Of a stretch of 43,976 nucleotides of DNA, positions 7,466 through 15,654 are shown in pieces. The position numbers were made by a program, and so were the translations under genes. The stretch is taken from contig NZ_CAMLOV010000027.1 of the NCBI RefSeq assembly GCF_946481715.1, positions 1 to 43,976 on the forward strand, in the 5' to 3' direction. Numbering within the stretch: position 1 is the stretch's first letter; every line of letters begins with the position of its first letter. This stretch comes from an uncultured Mucilaginibacter sp. Its GTDB lineage: Bacteria > Bacteroidota > Bacteroidia > Sphingobacteriales > Sphingobacteriaceae. Under the pieces are notes generated by a model. It saw only the letters and a program-made list of their open reading frames with translations, made no database searches and was not told the origin of the DNA.

Positions 7466-8343
7466 GATACGCTGCAATAGATGTTGGCTCTAACGCTGTA
7501 AGGCTGCTGATAGCCAATATTATAGAAAATAACGGTTCGGTTTCCTTTAAAAAAAACACGCTGGTACGAGTGCCTGTAAGGCTTGGCGATGATGCTTTCC
7601 TCAACAAACACATCTCTGATAAAAAAGCCGACGACCTGGTAAAATCTATGCAGGCATTTAAAAACCTGATGGATGTGTTTAAGGTGACGGATTATATGGC
7701 CTGTGCTACATCGGCCATGCGCGAAGCGGAGAACGGCCCGGAGGTTGTAGCCCGGATAAAAACCGAAGCCGGTATAGATTTGCAAATAGTACACGGCCAA
7801 AGCGAGGCGGAGATCATTTACGCCAGCCATGCCGAGATCAATATTGATAAGGATAAAAACTACCTGTACATTGATGTTGGCGGCGGCAGTACCGAGCTAT
7901 CGCTGTTTTCGCGTAGCGAATTGGTGGCATCGCAATCGTTCAACCTGGGTACTATACGTATTTTAGATAACCAGGATAAAGAAGAAACCTGGAACGAGAT
8001 GAAGGATTTTATCCGCGAGCATACCCGCCACCACAAAAATATTTTTGGCATTGGTACAGGCGGTAATATTAACAAATTATACAAACTATCCAACGAGAAG
8101 GATGGCGCGCCGCTCACCTACGCTAAACTGAAAGCATTATACAACTATCTCGACTCGTATTCGATGAAAGAACGTATTAATGTTTTGGGGTTGAACCAGG
8201 ATAGGGCGGATGTAATTATCCCTGCTTGCGAGATATATTTAACGGTTTTAAAGTGCGCCAATATCAAAAGCATGTACGTGCCAACGGTGGGTATGGTGGA
8301 TGGTATTATTCAAACACTTATCGAAAAAAACCTCAATTCCTGA
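7462..8343 (+). CDS. ppx: Exopolyphosphatase / Ppx-GppA phosphatase
   Basis: 293 residues, the short Ppx/GppA form without the C-terminal HD domain. The actin-like ATPase fold shows both phosphate-binding loops: AAIDVGSNAVRLLIA at the N-terminus and YIDVGGGSTELSLF near residue 134, plus FGIGTGGNINKL. It removes terminal phosphates from polyphosphate and may also act on pppGpp. The start is a TTG inside the ppk1 stop (TTGA), and the conserved IDVGSN motif begins five residues later, so no other start fits. Pairing a maker and a breaker of polyphosphate on one mRNA, with a weak start codon for the breaker, suggests a fixed expression ratio (inference). Confidence 0.93.
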   Translation: MRYAAIDVGSNAVRLLIANIIENNGSVSFKKNTLVRVPVRLGDDAFLNKHISDKKADDLVKSMQAFKNLMDVFKVTDYMACATSAMREAENGPEVVARIKTEAGIDLQIVHGQSEAEIIYASHAEINIDKDKNYLYIDVGGGSTELSLFSRSELVASQSFNLGTIRILDNQDKEETWNEMKDFIREHTRHHKNIFGIGTGGNINKLYKLSNEKDGAPLTYAKLKALYNYLDSYSMKERINVLGLNQDRADVIIPACEIYLTVLKCANIKSMYVPTVGMVDGIIQTLIEKNLNS

Positions 8344-8365
8344 ACGTTAAATTTATTTAAAAAAA

Positions 8366-8399
8366 TTGTTTACAAATTAAGAAACTCTTAGTATATTTG
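8366..8399 (+). promoter_or_regulatory. Candidate promoter after ppx
   Basis: TATATTTG (8392-8399) fits TAnnTTTG exactly. The nearest upstream TTG (8366-8368) is 23 bases away, longer than the usual 19-20, so the -33 part is weak. It would start transcription at about 8405, just at the first hairpin of the following RNA. Confidence 0.45.
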
Positions 8400-8401
8400 T
8401 G

Positions 8402-8470
8402 ATGCCCGCTCAAAGGGCATGTTTTTCATAGGTAGATGTAGGGTCGAGAACTTGTTTTCGACCCTTTTTT
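8402..8470 (+). ncRNA. Possible short RNA or attenuating leader with two hairpins
   Basis: From the promoter-like TATATTTG the transcript would hold ATGCCC / GGGCAT (8402-8420) and then AGGGTCGA / TCGACCCT (8440-8465) followed by six T, a good intrinsic terminator. No convincing coding sequence lies between. It could be a ~65-nt small RNA or a leader that attenuates the lipoprotein-ubiX genes downstream. The second hairpin could also just be the end of the ppk1-ppx operon. Confidence 0.35.
8440..8470 (+). terminator. Intrinsic terminator downstream of ppk1-ppx
   Basis: Stem AGGGTCGA / TCGACCCT, 10-base loop, then TTTTTT. It lies about 97 bases after the ppx stop and 30 bases before the lipoprotein start. 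Confidence 0.75.
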
Positions 8471-8499
8471 GTGCCTTAATATTTTATTCCGTCGCATTT

Positions 8500-8865
8500 A
8501 TGAAGTATTCTGTTGTTTTGATAATAGTGTTTGCAATATTTGCGAGTGCATGCGAGCACAAGAAAGACGCCGAATATTACTACAGCCTGAAGACGGCATA
8601 CGACGTGGTTAGCGCGGATAGCGTGCATGCGGACATTTATTTAAAACAGAAATTGCCACTTGGCAAGTTAAATGCCATTGCCGATAGTTGTTTCGGAAAG
8701 CACGGGGAAAACATAAGCAAGGAGTTTAGGGTTTCTTTTTCTTACTGGAACGATGGGAAATTCAGGGAGGTTGCAGCTGAGAAAATTTGGATGCACGATT
8801 TTGCAAATCACCGTTTTAAAGAGTTTAAGATACGTGAGATTGTGATGCATGGCGACATGCCGTAA
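8500..8865 (+). CDS. Small lipoprotein, function unknown
   Basis: 121 residues. The N-terminus MKYSVVLIIVFAIFASACEH is a lipoprotein signal peptide with lipobox ASAC, so cleavage before Cys19 is expected. The mature part is polar, with tyrosines near the N-terminus and a basic C-terminus, and has no motif I recognise. The ATG at 8500 was chosen because it starts the signal peptide; the upstream in-frame stretch runs through the terminator. It ends 10 bases before ubiX, so the two are probably co-transcribed, though a functional link is not implied. Confidence 0.7.
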   Translation: MKYSVVLIIVFAIFASACEHKKDAEYYYSLKTAYDVVSADSVHADIYLKQKLPLGKLNAIADSCFGKHGENISKEFRVSFSYWNDGKFREVAAEKIWMHDFANHRFKEFKIREIVMHGDMP

Positions 8866-8875
8866 AGAGGAAAAG

Positions 8876-9439
8876 ATGAAGAGAAAAATTGTAGTGGCCG
8901 TAACCGGCGCCAGCGGAGCGATATATGCCAAACTATTATTAGAGCGGCTGATAGCTTTGCGAGGCCAGATAGCAGAGGTTGCTGTTGTAATGTCGGATAA
9001 CGCTAAGCAGGTTTGGGAATTTGAGCTGGACAATACAGATCATACGGGCTACCCCTTTAAATTTTACGCCAAAAACGATTTTATGGCACCCTTTGCATCG
9101 GGCTCGGCAAAGTTTGATACGATGATTATTGTGCCCTGCTCTATGGGTACGCTGGGCAGGATAGCCTCCGGCGTATCGGATGATTTGATAACCCGGGCGG
9201 CAGATGTGGTATTAAAAGAGCGCCGTAAACTGATTTTAGTGGCCCGCGATACGCCTTTGAACCTTATCCATATCCGCAATATGCAAACCGTTACCGAAGC
9301 GGGCGGGATTATTTGCCCGGCCATACCCTCATACTACAGCAAGCCAAAAACCATTGAAGAATTGGCCATGACCGTAGTGAACCGGGTGATAGACCTGATA
9401 GGGCTGGAGGATGAAAGCTACCGGTGGGAGGGGATTTGA
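8876..9439 (+). CDS. ubiX: Flavin prenyltransferase UbiX
   Basis: 187 residues, as expected. It opens KIVVAVTGASGAIYAKLLLE (flavin-binding Rossmann-like loop) and has the IIVPCSMGTLGRIASG signature near residue 85 and LVARDTPLNLIHIRNM, all typical of UbiX/Pad1. The enzyme attaches a dimethylallyl group to FMN to make prenylated FMN, the cofactor of UbiD-type decarboxylases. In Bacteroidota this most likely serves menaquinone synthesis; no ubiD is in the window. The ATG at 8876 follows an AAAGAGG ribosome site and gives the family N-terminus. Confidence 0.95.
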   Translation: MKRKIVVAVTGASGAIYAKLLLERLIALRGQIAEVAVVMSDNAKQVWEFELDNTDHTGYPFKFYAKNDFMAPFASGSAKFDTMIIVPCSMGTLGRIASGVSDDLITRAADVVLKERRKLILVARDTPLNLIHIRNMQTVTEAGGIICPAIPSYYSKPKTIEELAMTVVNRVIDLIGLEDESYRWEGI

Positions 9440-9483
9440 GTTAGAAGGCCACCCGTAGCGTTTTTCAATAATTTCCTTTTTTC

Positions 9484-9514
9484 TTGGTGTTCCATCCTCA
9501 AATAATTAAATTTG
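9484..9514 (+). promoter_or_regulatory. Promoter of the S41 peptidase gene
   Basis: TTG (9484-9486), a 20-base spacer, then TAAATTTG (9507-9514). This fits the Bacteroidota TTG-N19/20-TAnnTTTG pattern and places the start site about 20 bases before the ATG at 9538. Confidence 0.6.
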
Positions 9515-9537
9515 AGTTTAAACATCTGCGCCACCGT

Positions 9538-10923
9538 ATGAAAAAAACCTACAACCTTATTTTATTAATTTGTTTACTAACCTGCCGTGTTGCGTTTGCG
9601 CAAATAGATACGGTTGCCAATATCCCTACCCAGGATAAATTATACGGGCTAAGCAAGTTCTGGTCGGAAGTGAGCGCTAACTTTGCGTATTTCGATCATG
9701 CTAAAGTAAACTGGGATAGTACCTACCGTGCTTATATCCCCAAAGTGATCGCCACCAAAAACACCTGGGAATATTATATGCTGATGCAGCGCTTTTGCGC
9801 ATTGCTGAAAGACGGGCACACCGGCGTAGGTTTCCCCGAGCAATTGCTCACCCATAAATCGCGGTACAAGTGGATCTATATCGAGAATTTTGATAAGAAG
9901 TTCATCGTTACCGATATCCCGGTTCAATATAAAGATCTGGTGCCGCTGGGCTCCGAAATAGTGAGCGTGAACGGCGTGCCGGCAAAAGAGTATGCCGAGA
10001 AGGAACTGATACCCTATATCAGTTCATCAACCGAGCATGTACGTTGGAATAGCGCGGCCGCCATGATGTTTTACGGTACCGATTCTGCCAAACTGTTCCA
10101 CCTGAAGTTGAAAACGCCACAGGGCAAGATAATACCGTACGATTACCAGTTTCATACTTACGGCACCAAATGGGTAAGGCGCAACGGCAGCACCCCATGG
10201 AAAATGATGGATTTTAAAGTGATTGACGGAATAGGTTACGTAAAACTAAACACCTTTGGCGACGAGAAGATAGATAGCGCGTTTAAAAGTATTGTCCCCC
10301 AACTCTACGCCTGCAAAGGTGTTATTTTAGATATTCGCGATAATGGCGGCGGTGATACCGGGATAGGTGCGGAGATATTAAAGTACTTCACCGACAAAAA
10401 ACTGCTGGTTGGCTCGGCATGGAAAACAAGGGATAATTTGTCCTCGTTTAAAGCATGGGGGTATTATCAATCAAAAGATACTTCTAAAAAGGCATTAACC
10501 GCGTGGCAAAAAAAAGCACTGGATTCTTACAAAGGCAATTACTGGTACCAGGGCGATACCATGACCTTTGAGAATGATGTAAAAGATAAAAAGATCACTG
10601 CGCCGCTTATTGTACTTACCGGTAATAACACCGCCTCGGCCGCTGAAGATTTCCTGATTATTTTAGATGGCTTAAAAGGCCGCGCCACCACTATGGGGCA
10701 GCGCACCTTTGGCAGTACCGGGCAGCCCTTACCAATCAGCTTACCGGGTTTAACGGACGGGCGCATTTGTACCAAACGCGATACCTACCCCGATGGCCGC
10801 GACTTTGTTGGCGTAGGCGTGATCCCCGACATAGAGATATCCCGAAACCCCAGCGACGTGATAGCGGGCACGGATACCGTGCTACAAGCCGCGCTTAAAG
10901 AGATGAGTAAGAAGGTAAAATAG
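9538..10923 (+). CDS. Secreted S41-family (tail-specific) serine peptidase
   Basis: 461 residues. A signal peptide (MKKTYNLILLICLLTCRVAFAQ) is followed by an N-terminal helical region ending in LLKDGHTGV, a motif common in S41 peptidases. A PDZ-like segment (LVPLGSEIVSVNGVPAKEY) comes next, then the catalytic core with VILDIRDNGGGDT and NNTASAAEDF, whose Ser after Ala-Thr-Ala is the likely nucleophile. The FGSTGQPLPISLPG strand follows. It probably acts in the periplasm or at the cell surface on unfolded or C-terminal peptide substrates. The start at 9538 gives the signal peptide. Its own promoter is visible, and the next gene has a separate one, so it is probably monocistronic. Confidence 0.9.
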   Translation: MKKTYNLILLICLLTCRVAFAQIDTVANIPTQDKLYGLSKFWSEVSANFAYFDHAKVNWDSTYRAYIPKVIATKNTWEYYMLMQRFCALLKDGHTGVGFPEQLLTHKSRYKWIYIENFDKKFIVTDIPVQYKDLVPLGSEIVSVNGVPAKEYAEKELIPYISSSTEHVRWNSAAAMMFYGTDSAKLFHLKLKTPQGKIIPYDYQFHTYGTKWVRRNGSTPWKMMDFKVIDGIGYVKLNTFGDEKIDSAFKSIVPQLYACKGVILDIRDNGGGDTGIGAEILKYFTDKKLLVGSAWKTRDNLSSFKAWGYYQSKDTSKKALTAWQKKALDSYKGNYWYQGDTMTFENDVKDKKITAPLIVLTGNNTASAAEDFLIILDGLKGRATTMGQRTFGSTGQPLPISLPGLTDGRICTKRDTYPDGRDFVGVGVIPDIEISRNPSDVIAGTDTVLQAALKEMSKKVK

Positions 10924-10998
10924 ATAGCATGGCGATTGTTTTTACATTCCCATTAAGTACAATCACCAATTCAATAACTCAATAATTCATTAATTGCT

Positions 10999-11006
10999 TA
11001 CCTTTG
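10999..11006 (+). promoter_or_regulatory. -7 promoter element of mtaB
   Basis: TACCTTTG ends 10 bases before the mtaB ATG, so the leader would be only a few bases long. No good -33 TTG is seen at 19-20 bases upstream. Confidence 0.5.
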
Positions 11007-11016
11007 CCGGCTGAAA

Positions 11017-12336
11017 ATGAATAAGAAAGTTGCATTTTATACGCTTGGCTGTAAGCTGAATTACTCGGAAACCTCTTCGATAGGCCGCATGTTTACGCAG
11101 GCAGGCTTCGATACGGTGGAGTTTAGCAACACGCCGGATGTGTTTGTAATAAACACCTGCTCGGTAACCGAGAATGCGGATAAAAAATGCAAAAAGATCG
11201 TTAAGGAAGCCCTTAAGATCTCTCCAAATGCTTATGTAACCATAGTAGGCTGCTACGCCCAGCTAAAACCAAAAGAAATTGCCGAAATACCCGGTGTAGA
11301 TATGGTTTTGGGCGCTGCCGAGAAGTTCCGGATTGTAGAATACCTTACGGACTTAACCAAGAACCCCAAAACATTAGTATATAACCAGCCGGTAACCGAA
11401 GCTAACGAGTTTGTACCCTCATACTCCTTTGGCGACCGCACCCGTACCTTCCTGAAAGTACAGGATGGCTGCGATTACTCCTGTACCTTTTGCACCATAC
11501 CGCTGGCCCGTGGGGCAAGCCGCAGCGATACCATTGAGAATGCCGTAGCACAGGCGGTACAGATAGCCGAATCGGGCGTAAAAGAGATCGTACTTACCGG
11601 TGTAAACCTCGGCGATTTCGGTATCCGTAACGGCAACCGCGAAGATAAATTCTTTGACCTGGTGAAGGCTTTGGACGAAGTGCGGGGCATCGAGCGGATC
11701 CGTATATCATCCATCGAGCCAAACCTGCTGAGCGATGAGATCATTGAATTTGTGGCCACCTCTAAACGGTTTGTGCCGCACTTTCATATCCCGCTGCAAT
11801 CCGGGTCCGATAAAATATTGGGGCTGATGCGCCGCCGTTATAGGCGCGATCTTTACGCCAGCCGCGTAGCGAAAATAAAACAGGTAATGCCAAATTGCTG
11901 CATAGGCGTGGATGTGATCGTTGGCTTCCCCGGCGAAACGCGGGAGGATTTTGTAGATACTTACAACTTTTTGAACGGGCTGGATGTATCGTACCTGCAC
12001 GTGTTTACCTATTCGGAACGAGAAAATACACCTGCTGCCGAAATGAAGGGCACGGTGCCCGGCTCTACCCGTGCCGACAGGAGCAAGATGCTGCACATAT
12101 TATCCGAAAAAAAACGCCGCGCATTTTACGAAACCCAGTTGGGCAAAACCGATGAGGTTTTGTTTGAAGGCGATATAAAAGACGGCTTTATGCACGGCTT
12201 TACCCGCAACTACGTTAAAGTAAAAGCCAAGTACGACCCCGTACTGGTGAACGAAATAAAGGCAGTACACTTAACCGCAATTTCGCCCGATGGTGATGTT
12301 GAAATAACAGAAAGCACAGAAATATTAGTGCATTAA
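11017..12336 (+). CDS. mtaB: tRNA t6A37 methylthiotransferase MtaB
   Basis: 439 residues. The N-terminal UPF0004 domain begins with VAFYTLGCKLNYSET, the form typical of MtaB rather than MiaB or RimO, and has the three cluster cysteines at about C12, C48 and C79. The radical SAM motif is C152-x3-C156-x2-C159 (CDYSCTFC). The middle has PHFHIPLQSGSDKIL and VDVIVGFPGETREDF, and a TRAM-like C-terminus follows. The enzyme adds a methylthio group to N6-threonylcarbamoyladenosine at position 37 of ANN-decoding tRNAs. It heads a tight run with lgt, gtrA and an inositol monophosphatase gene (30-base gap to lgt). Confidence 0.95.
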   Translation: MNKKVAFYTLGCKLNYSETSSIGRMFTQAGFDTVEFSNTPDVFVINTCSVTENADKKCKKIVKEALKISPNAYVTIVGCYAQLKPKEIAEIPGVDMVLGAAEKFRIVEYLTDLTKNPKTLVYNQPVTEANEFVPSYSFGDRTRTFLKVQDGCDYSCTFCTIPLARGASRSDTIENAVAQAVQIAESGVKEIVLTGVNLGDFGIRNGNREDKFFDLVKALDEVRGIERIRISSIEPNLLSDEIIEFVATSKRFVPHFHIPLQSGSDKILGLMRRRYRRDLYASRVAKIKQVMPNCCIGVDVIVGFPGETREDFVDTYNFLNGLDVSYLHVFTYSERENTPAAEMKGTVPGSTRADRSKMLHILSEKKRRAFYETQLGKTDEVLFEGDIKDGFMHGFTRNYVKVKAKYDPVLVNEIKAVHLTAISPDGDVEITESTEILVH

Positions 12337-12366
12337 ACCTATATTCGCCCCAACAAATACCAGCCA

Positions 12367-13536
12367 ATGTTTCCAACCATATCTTCGCTTTTAAACTACT
12401 TTTTTGGGGTAAATATCCCTTTGCCTATACAAACCTTTGGTTTTTTTGTAGCTCTGGCATTTATGGCTGCCTATTGGGCGTTTACCCAGGAGTTTAAGCG
12501 GAAAGAGAAGGAAGGATACATCAAATCCTTCGAAAAAGATGTAATGGTTGGCGAGCCCGTTTCTGCTGCCGAACTGGTTGGCAACGGTATTTTTGGGTTC
12601 ATCTTCGGCTTTAAGGTGGTGGATGCCGCCATGAACTATTCTGCGCTTATCGATAGCCCGCAGGACTTTCTTCTATCGCTCCGCGGCAACTACGTGGGCG
12701 GTATCATATTTGCCGCAGCATTTGCCTATTGGGCCTATTACGAAGCAAAAAAACAGGAGCTCCCAAAACCCGAGAAACGCCGCGTAACCGTGCATCCTTA
12801 TGAGTTAATGGGCAGCATATTGCTTTGGGCGGCCATCTTCGGCTTTGCAGGGGCTAAAATATTTAACGCGCTCGAAAACTGGGGCGAATTTATGAAAGAC
12901 CCGGTGGCCATGCTCATCGGTTTTAGCGGTTTAACATTTTATGGCGGTTTGATATGCGGCGGTGCTGCAGTACTATATATTGCCAACAAGCATGGCGTAA
13001 AGCCGTTGGATATGCTGGATATTGGCGCGGCAGGTATGATGCTTGCATACGCCCTGGGCCGCGTGGGCTGCCAAATGTCGGGCGATGGCGATTGGGGTAT
13101 TCCCAATGTAGCTGCTAAACCGGGTTGGCTAAGCTGGGCGCCCGATTGGATGTGGTCGTTCAAGTTTCCGCATAATGTAAACGAAGTAGATGCGGGTAAC
13201 CGCATTGCCGATTGCGTTGGCAAGTTTTGTAATGAACTGATATTGCCGGTTTACCCAACCTCTTTTTATGAGTCGGTTATTTGCCTGTTACTCTTCTTCT
13301 TTATATGGAAGATCCGTAACCGCGTTAAAGCACCAGGTGTATTGTTCGGTATCTATATGATATTAGCAGGGGTAGAGCGCTTCCTGATTGAACTGATCCG
13401 CGTAAACACCAAATATCATGTTGCTGGTATACCCTTTACACAGGCAGAGCTGATATCGCTTATTATGGTGTTAGGCGGCGCGGCCTTGATATTTAACGGT
13501 TCGCGTTACAAAAAATCGCCGGTTGCAAATGGCTAA
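12367..13536 (+). CDS. lgt: Prolipoprotein diacylglyceryl transferase
   Basis: 389 residues, longer than the ~290 of E. coli because of an insertion of roughly 60-100 residues in the N-terminal half, as often seen in Bacteroidota. It is a multi-pass membrane protein. The Lgt signature is [14 protein letters not shown], holding the essential Arg, followed by [11 protein letters not shown] and by [10 protein letters not shown] near the C-terminus. It transfers diacylglycerol from phosphatidylglycerol to the lipobox cysteine, the first step in lipoprotein maturation. Several proteins in this window are its likely clients (the lipoprotein at 8500 and the MFP at 19218). The 3' end overlaps gtrA by 8 bases. 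Confidence 0.94.
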   Translation: MFPTISSLLNYFFGVNIPLPIQTFGFFVALAFMAAYWAFTQEFKRKEKEGYIKSFEKDVMVGEPVSAAELVGNGIFGFIFGFKVVDAAMNYSALIDSPQDFLLSLRGNYVGGIIFAAAFAYWAYYEAKKQELPKPEKRRVTVHPYELMGSILLWAAIFGFAGAKIFNALENWGEFMKDPVAMLIGFSGLTFYGGLICGGAAVLYIANKHGVKPLDMLDIGAAGMMLAYALGRVGCQMSGDGDWGIPNVAAKPGWLSWAPDWMWSFKFPHNVNEVDAGNRIADCVGKFCNELILPVYPTSFYESVICLLLFFFIWKIRNRVKAPGVLFGIYMILAGVERFLIELIRVNTKYHVAGIPFTQAELISLIMVLGGAALIFNGSRYKKSPVANG

Positions 13537-13996
13537 AAGGCTTTGGTATAAAATAAGCAATAGCCATATCATCAGGTTCCTGTTATCGGCAAGCGCCGGT
13601 TTTTTGGTGGATATGTCGTTGTTTTATATGCTATTCCACTATGTATTTACCGGCGGCACGTACCGTGTATTATCTTTCCCTGTTCGTAATTCTTCTGTAT
13701 CGCTAACTATTTCATATACGCTTGGTGTTATTGTTAATTTCTTGATGACCCGGTATTTAGTTTTCAACGAATCTAAATTATCCCCGGCAAAGCAGTTCAT
13801 CAGGTTTGCAACCGTAGCGTTCATCGGCTTTTTTGCAAACCTGGGCGTGCTGAAAGTGCTCATCCAGTCGTTGGATATTTACCCGCCATATGCCCGAATC
13901 GGCGCCGCGCTAAGTTTATTTGTAGCAAGTTATTTTGTACATAAAGTGTTTTCGTTCAGTTTATCCTTACGCCAACATCAACCCAATGAAGCTTAA
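13529..13996 (+). CDS. GtrA-like membrane protein
   Basis: 155 residues with four predicted transmembrane segments, the GtrA/DPMS layout. It opens [20 protein letters not shown], has [14 protein letters not shown] and [18 protein letters not shown], and ends with the usual FxxHKxFSF element. Family members are thought to move polyprenyl-linked sugars or act in cell-surface polysaccharide synthesis; the exact substrate here is unknown. I chose the ATG at 13529, which lies inside the end of lgt. The gene also overlaps the next one by 11 bases, so the three are likely coupled in translation. Confidence 0.85.
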   Translation: MAKRLWYKISNSHIIRFLLSASAGFLVDMSLFYMLFHYVFTGGTYRVLSFPVRNSSVSLTISYTLGVIVNFLMTRYLVFNESKLSPAKQFIRFATVAFIGFFANLGVLKVLIQSLDIYPPYARIGAALSLFVASYFVHKVFSFSLSLRQHQPNEA

Positions 13997-14774
13997 CTCC
14001 ATCATTAGCCAGGTAACCGAAGTTGCCAAAGAGGCCGGCCAATTCATCCGGCAGGAAAGAATAACTTTTGATGCAGATAAGGTAGAATACAAAGGCCTAA
14101 ACGACCTGGTATCGTACGTAGACAAAACCGCCGAGCAAAAGATAGTTGCCGGATTAGAAAAAATATTCCCCGAGGCCGGCTTTATTACCGAAGAAAAAAC
14201 TACCACCAAAATTGGCGACACCTACAACTGGATCATCGACCCCCTGGATGGCACCACCAATTTCATACACGGCTTGCCGGTGTATTCGGTAAGTATTGGG
14301 CTGCAGAAAAACGAAGAGCTGGTTTTAGGCGTAGTGTATGAAATATGCCAGGACGAATGCTTTTACGCCCATAGCGATTCGCCGGCGTACCTCAACGGAA
14401 AAGAGATAAAAGTAAGCAATAAACCTACGGTAGCTGATAGCCTTATCGCAACAGGTTTTCCTTATTACGATTTCAGTAAGCAACCTGCGTATATCGAGCT
14501 TTTTACCGAACTGATGCGTAACTGCCACGGCCTGCGCCGTTTAGGTTCTGCCGCGGTAGACCTGGCTTATACCGCCTGCGGGAGGTTTGAAGGCTACTAT
14601 GAGTATAACCTTAACCCCTGGGATGTAGCGGGTGGTATTGTCATCGTTAAACAAGCCGGCGGGCAGGTGCTTAACTTTAAAGGTGGCGATGAGGTGCTAA
14701 ACACAAGAGAGTTACTTGCAACTAACGGGAAGATAACGGGGGAGATGCTGGAGTATATTCAGAAATACTTTTGA
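13986..14774 (+). CDS. Inositol monophosphatase family protein
   Basis: 262 residues. It has the metal-binding site pieces of the family in order: EEKTT near residue 70, the signature WIIDPLDGTTNFIHG, and NPWDVAGGIVIVKQAGG near the C-terminus. These are Mg2+-dependent phosphatases for inositol 1-phosphate or related sugar phosphates (the CysQ branch acts on 3'-phosphoadenosine 5'-phosphate; this one looks more like SuhB/IMPase). The ATG at 13986 gives the usual N-terminus. It is the last gene of the mtaB-lgt-gtrA run and is followed by a strong terminator. Confidence 0.92.
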   Translation: MKLNSIISQVTEVAKEAGQFIRQERITFDADKVEYKGLNDLVSYVDKTAEQKIVAGLEKIFPEAGFITEEKTTTKIGDTYNWIIDPLDGTTNFIHGLPVYSVSIGLQKNEELVLGVVYEICQDECFYAHSDSPAYLNGKEIKVSNKPTVADSLIATGFPYYDFSKQPAYIELFTELMRNCHGLRRLGSAAVDLAYTACGRFEGYYEYNLNPWDVAGGIVIVKQAGGQVLNFKGGDEVLNTRELLATNGKITGEMLEYIQKYF

Positions 14775-14817
14775 TTACACCGATTTGAGATTGATTCCAC
14801 CGACAGGTGAGAAACAG

Positions 14818-14857
14818 AAACGCCGATTTGAATCATCTTCAAACCGGCGTTTTTTTG
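14818..14857 (+). terminator. Strong terminator after the inositol monophosphatase gene
   Basis: Stem AAACGCCG-a-TTTGAA / TTCAAA-c-CGGCGTTT with one mismatch and loop TCATC, then seven T. It closes the mtaB-lgt-gtrA-IMPase run and separates it from the convergent nfu gene. Confidence 0.9.
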
Positions 14858-14907
14858 GGGACCACAAAATCAAATCTGTGAAATCGTAAAAATCTGTTTA
14901 ATCCAGG

Positions 14908-15459
14908 TTATAATGCTTCAGAAACTACCTCGGTAACTTCAGGTACCATGCGTTTCAATAAGTTTTCTATACCAGCTTTTAGGGTTACGGTAGATGAAGG
15001 GCAACCACTGCAAGAGCCGCGAAGCTCTACAGTAACCACGCCGGCATCAAACGAGCGGTAGCTAATTGCGCCGCCATCCTGCTCTACAGCCGGGCGTACG
15101 TAATCATTTAATATCTGCTGAATTTTGATCTCGGTTTCGGTGCCTTCAAAGTCAACCTCGCCGGTTTGTTCAACTTCCTGTACTTTCAGTTCTGATTCAA
15201 CCGCGCCTTTTACAAACTCTTTGAGTATCGCTTCAATGTCGTTCCATTCGCTGCCTTCGGTTTTGGTAACGGTAACAAAGTTACTGGCAAAAAACACGCC
15301 GTTAACGAATGAAAATTTATATAGCTCTTTTGCAAAAGGAGATTTTTCTGCACTCTCGCGAGTGGCAAAATCTACGCTTCCGTTTATCAGCAACTTGTTT
15401 ACAATAAACTTCATGGTTGCCGGGTTCGGGGTAGATTCGGTATATACGTTGATATTCAT
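14908..15459 (-). CDS. Nfu-type Fe-S cluster carrier (NifU domain protein)
   Basis: 183 residues with two domains. The N-terminal half (YTESTPNPATMKFIVNKLL) is the Nfu N-terminal domain. The C-terminal half is the NifU domain, with VRPAVEQDGGAI and the cluster-binding CxxC in GSCSGCPSS at about residues 150-160. Such proteins receive [4Fe-4S] clusters and pass them to target apoproteins. Possible clients nearby include the radical SAM enzyme MtaB, though proximity is not evidence of that. The ATG at 15459 is preceded by a TACATTTG promoter element. Confidence 0.92.
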   Translation of the reverse strand: MNINVYTESTPNPATMKFIVNKLLINGSVDFATRESAEKSPFAKELYKFSFVNGVFFASNFVTVTKTEGSEWNDIEAILKEFVKGAVESELKVQEVEQTGEVDFEGTETEIKIQQILNDYVRPAVEQDGGAISYRSFDAGVVTVELRGSCSGCPSSTVTLKAGIENLLKRMVPEVTEVVSEAL

Positions 15460-15483
15460 GGATGTACAATTTTAAATAGTAAA

Positions 15484-15491
15484 CAAATGTA
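15484..15491 (-). promoter_or_regulatory. -7 promoter element of nfu
   Basis: Minus-strand TACATTTG fits TAnnTTTG and ends 24 bases before the ATG. No clear -33 element. Confidence 0.45.
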
Positions 15492-15560
15492 ATCAGGTTT
15501 TTGATTAAAATATCTCGCCAAATTAGTTATGACCTGTTGGTGACGGTGCGTTTCCAACCT

Positions 15561-15643
15561 CGTCATTGCGAGGAACGAAGCAATCTCCCTGTTTGCAGAG
15601 CGGTAAGCATAGCTTAGAGATTGCTTCGTTCCTCGCAATGACG
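15561..15643. repeat. REP-like palindromic element, copy 2 (intact)
   Basis: Two 26-base arms are perfect reverse complements (15561-15586 and 15618-15643; the left arm starts CGTCATTGCGAGGAACGAAG). They flank a 31-base loop containing TTTGCAGAGCGG. It lies between two co-directional genes, nfu and purB. Two diverged copies are at 3495 and 40238. Confidence 0.9.
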
Positions 15644-15654
15644 CTTTTATTAAC

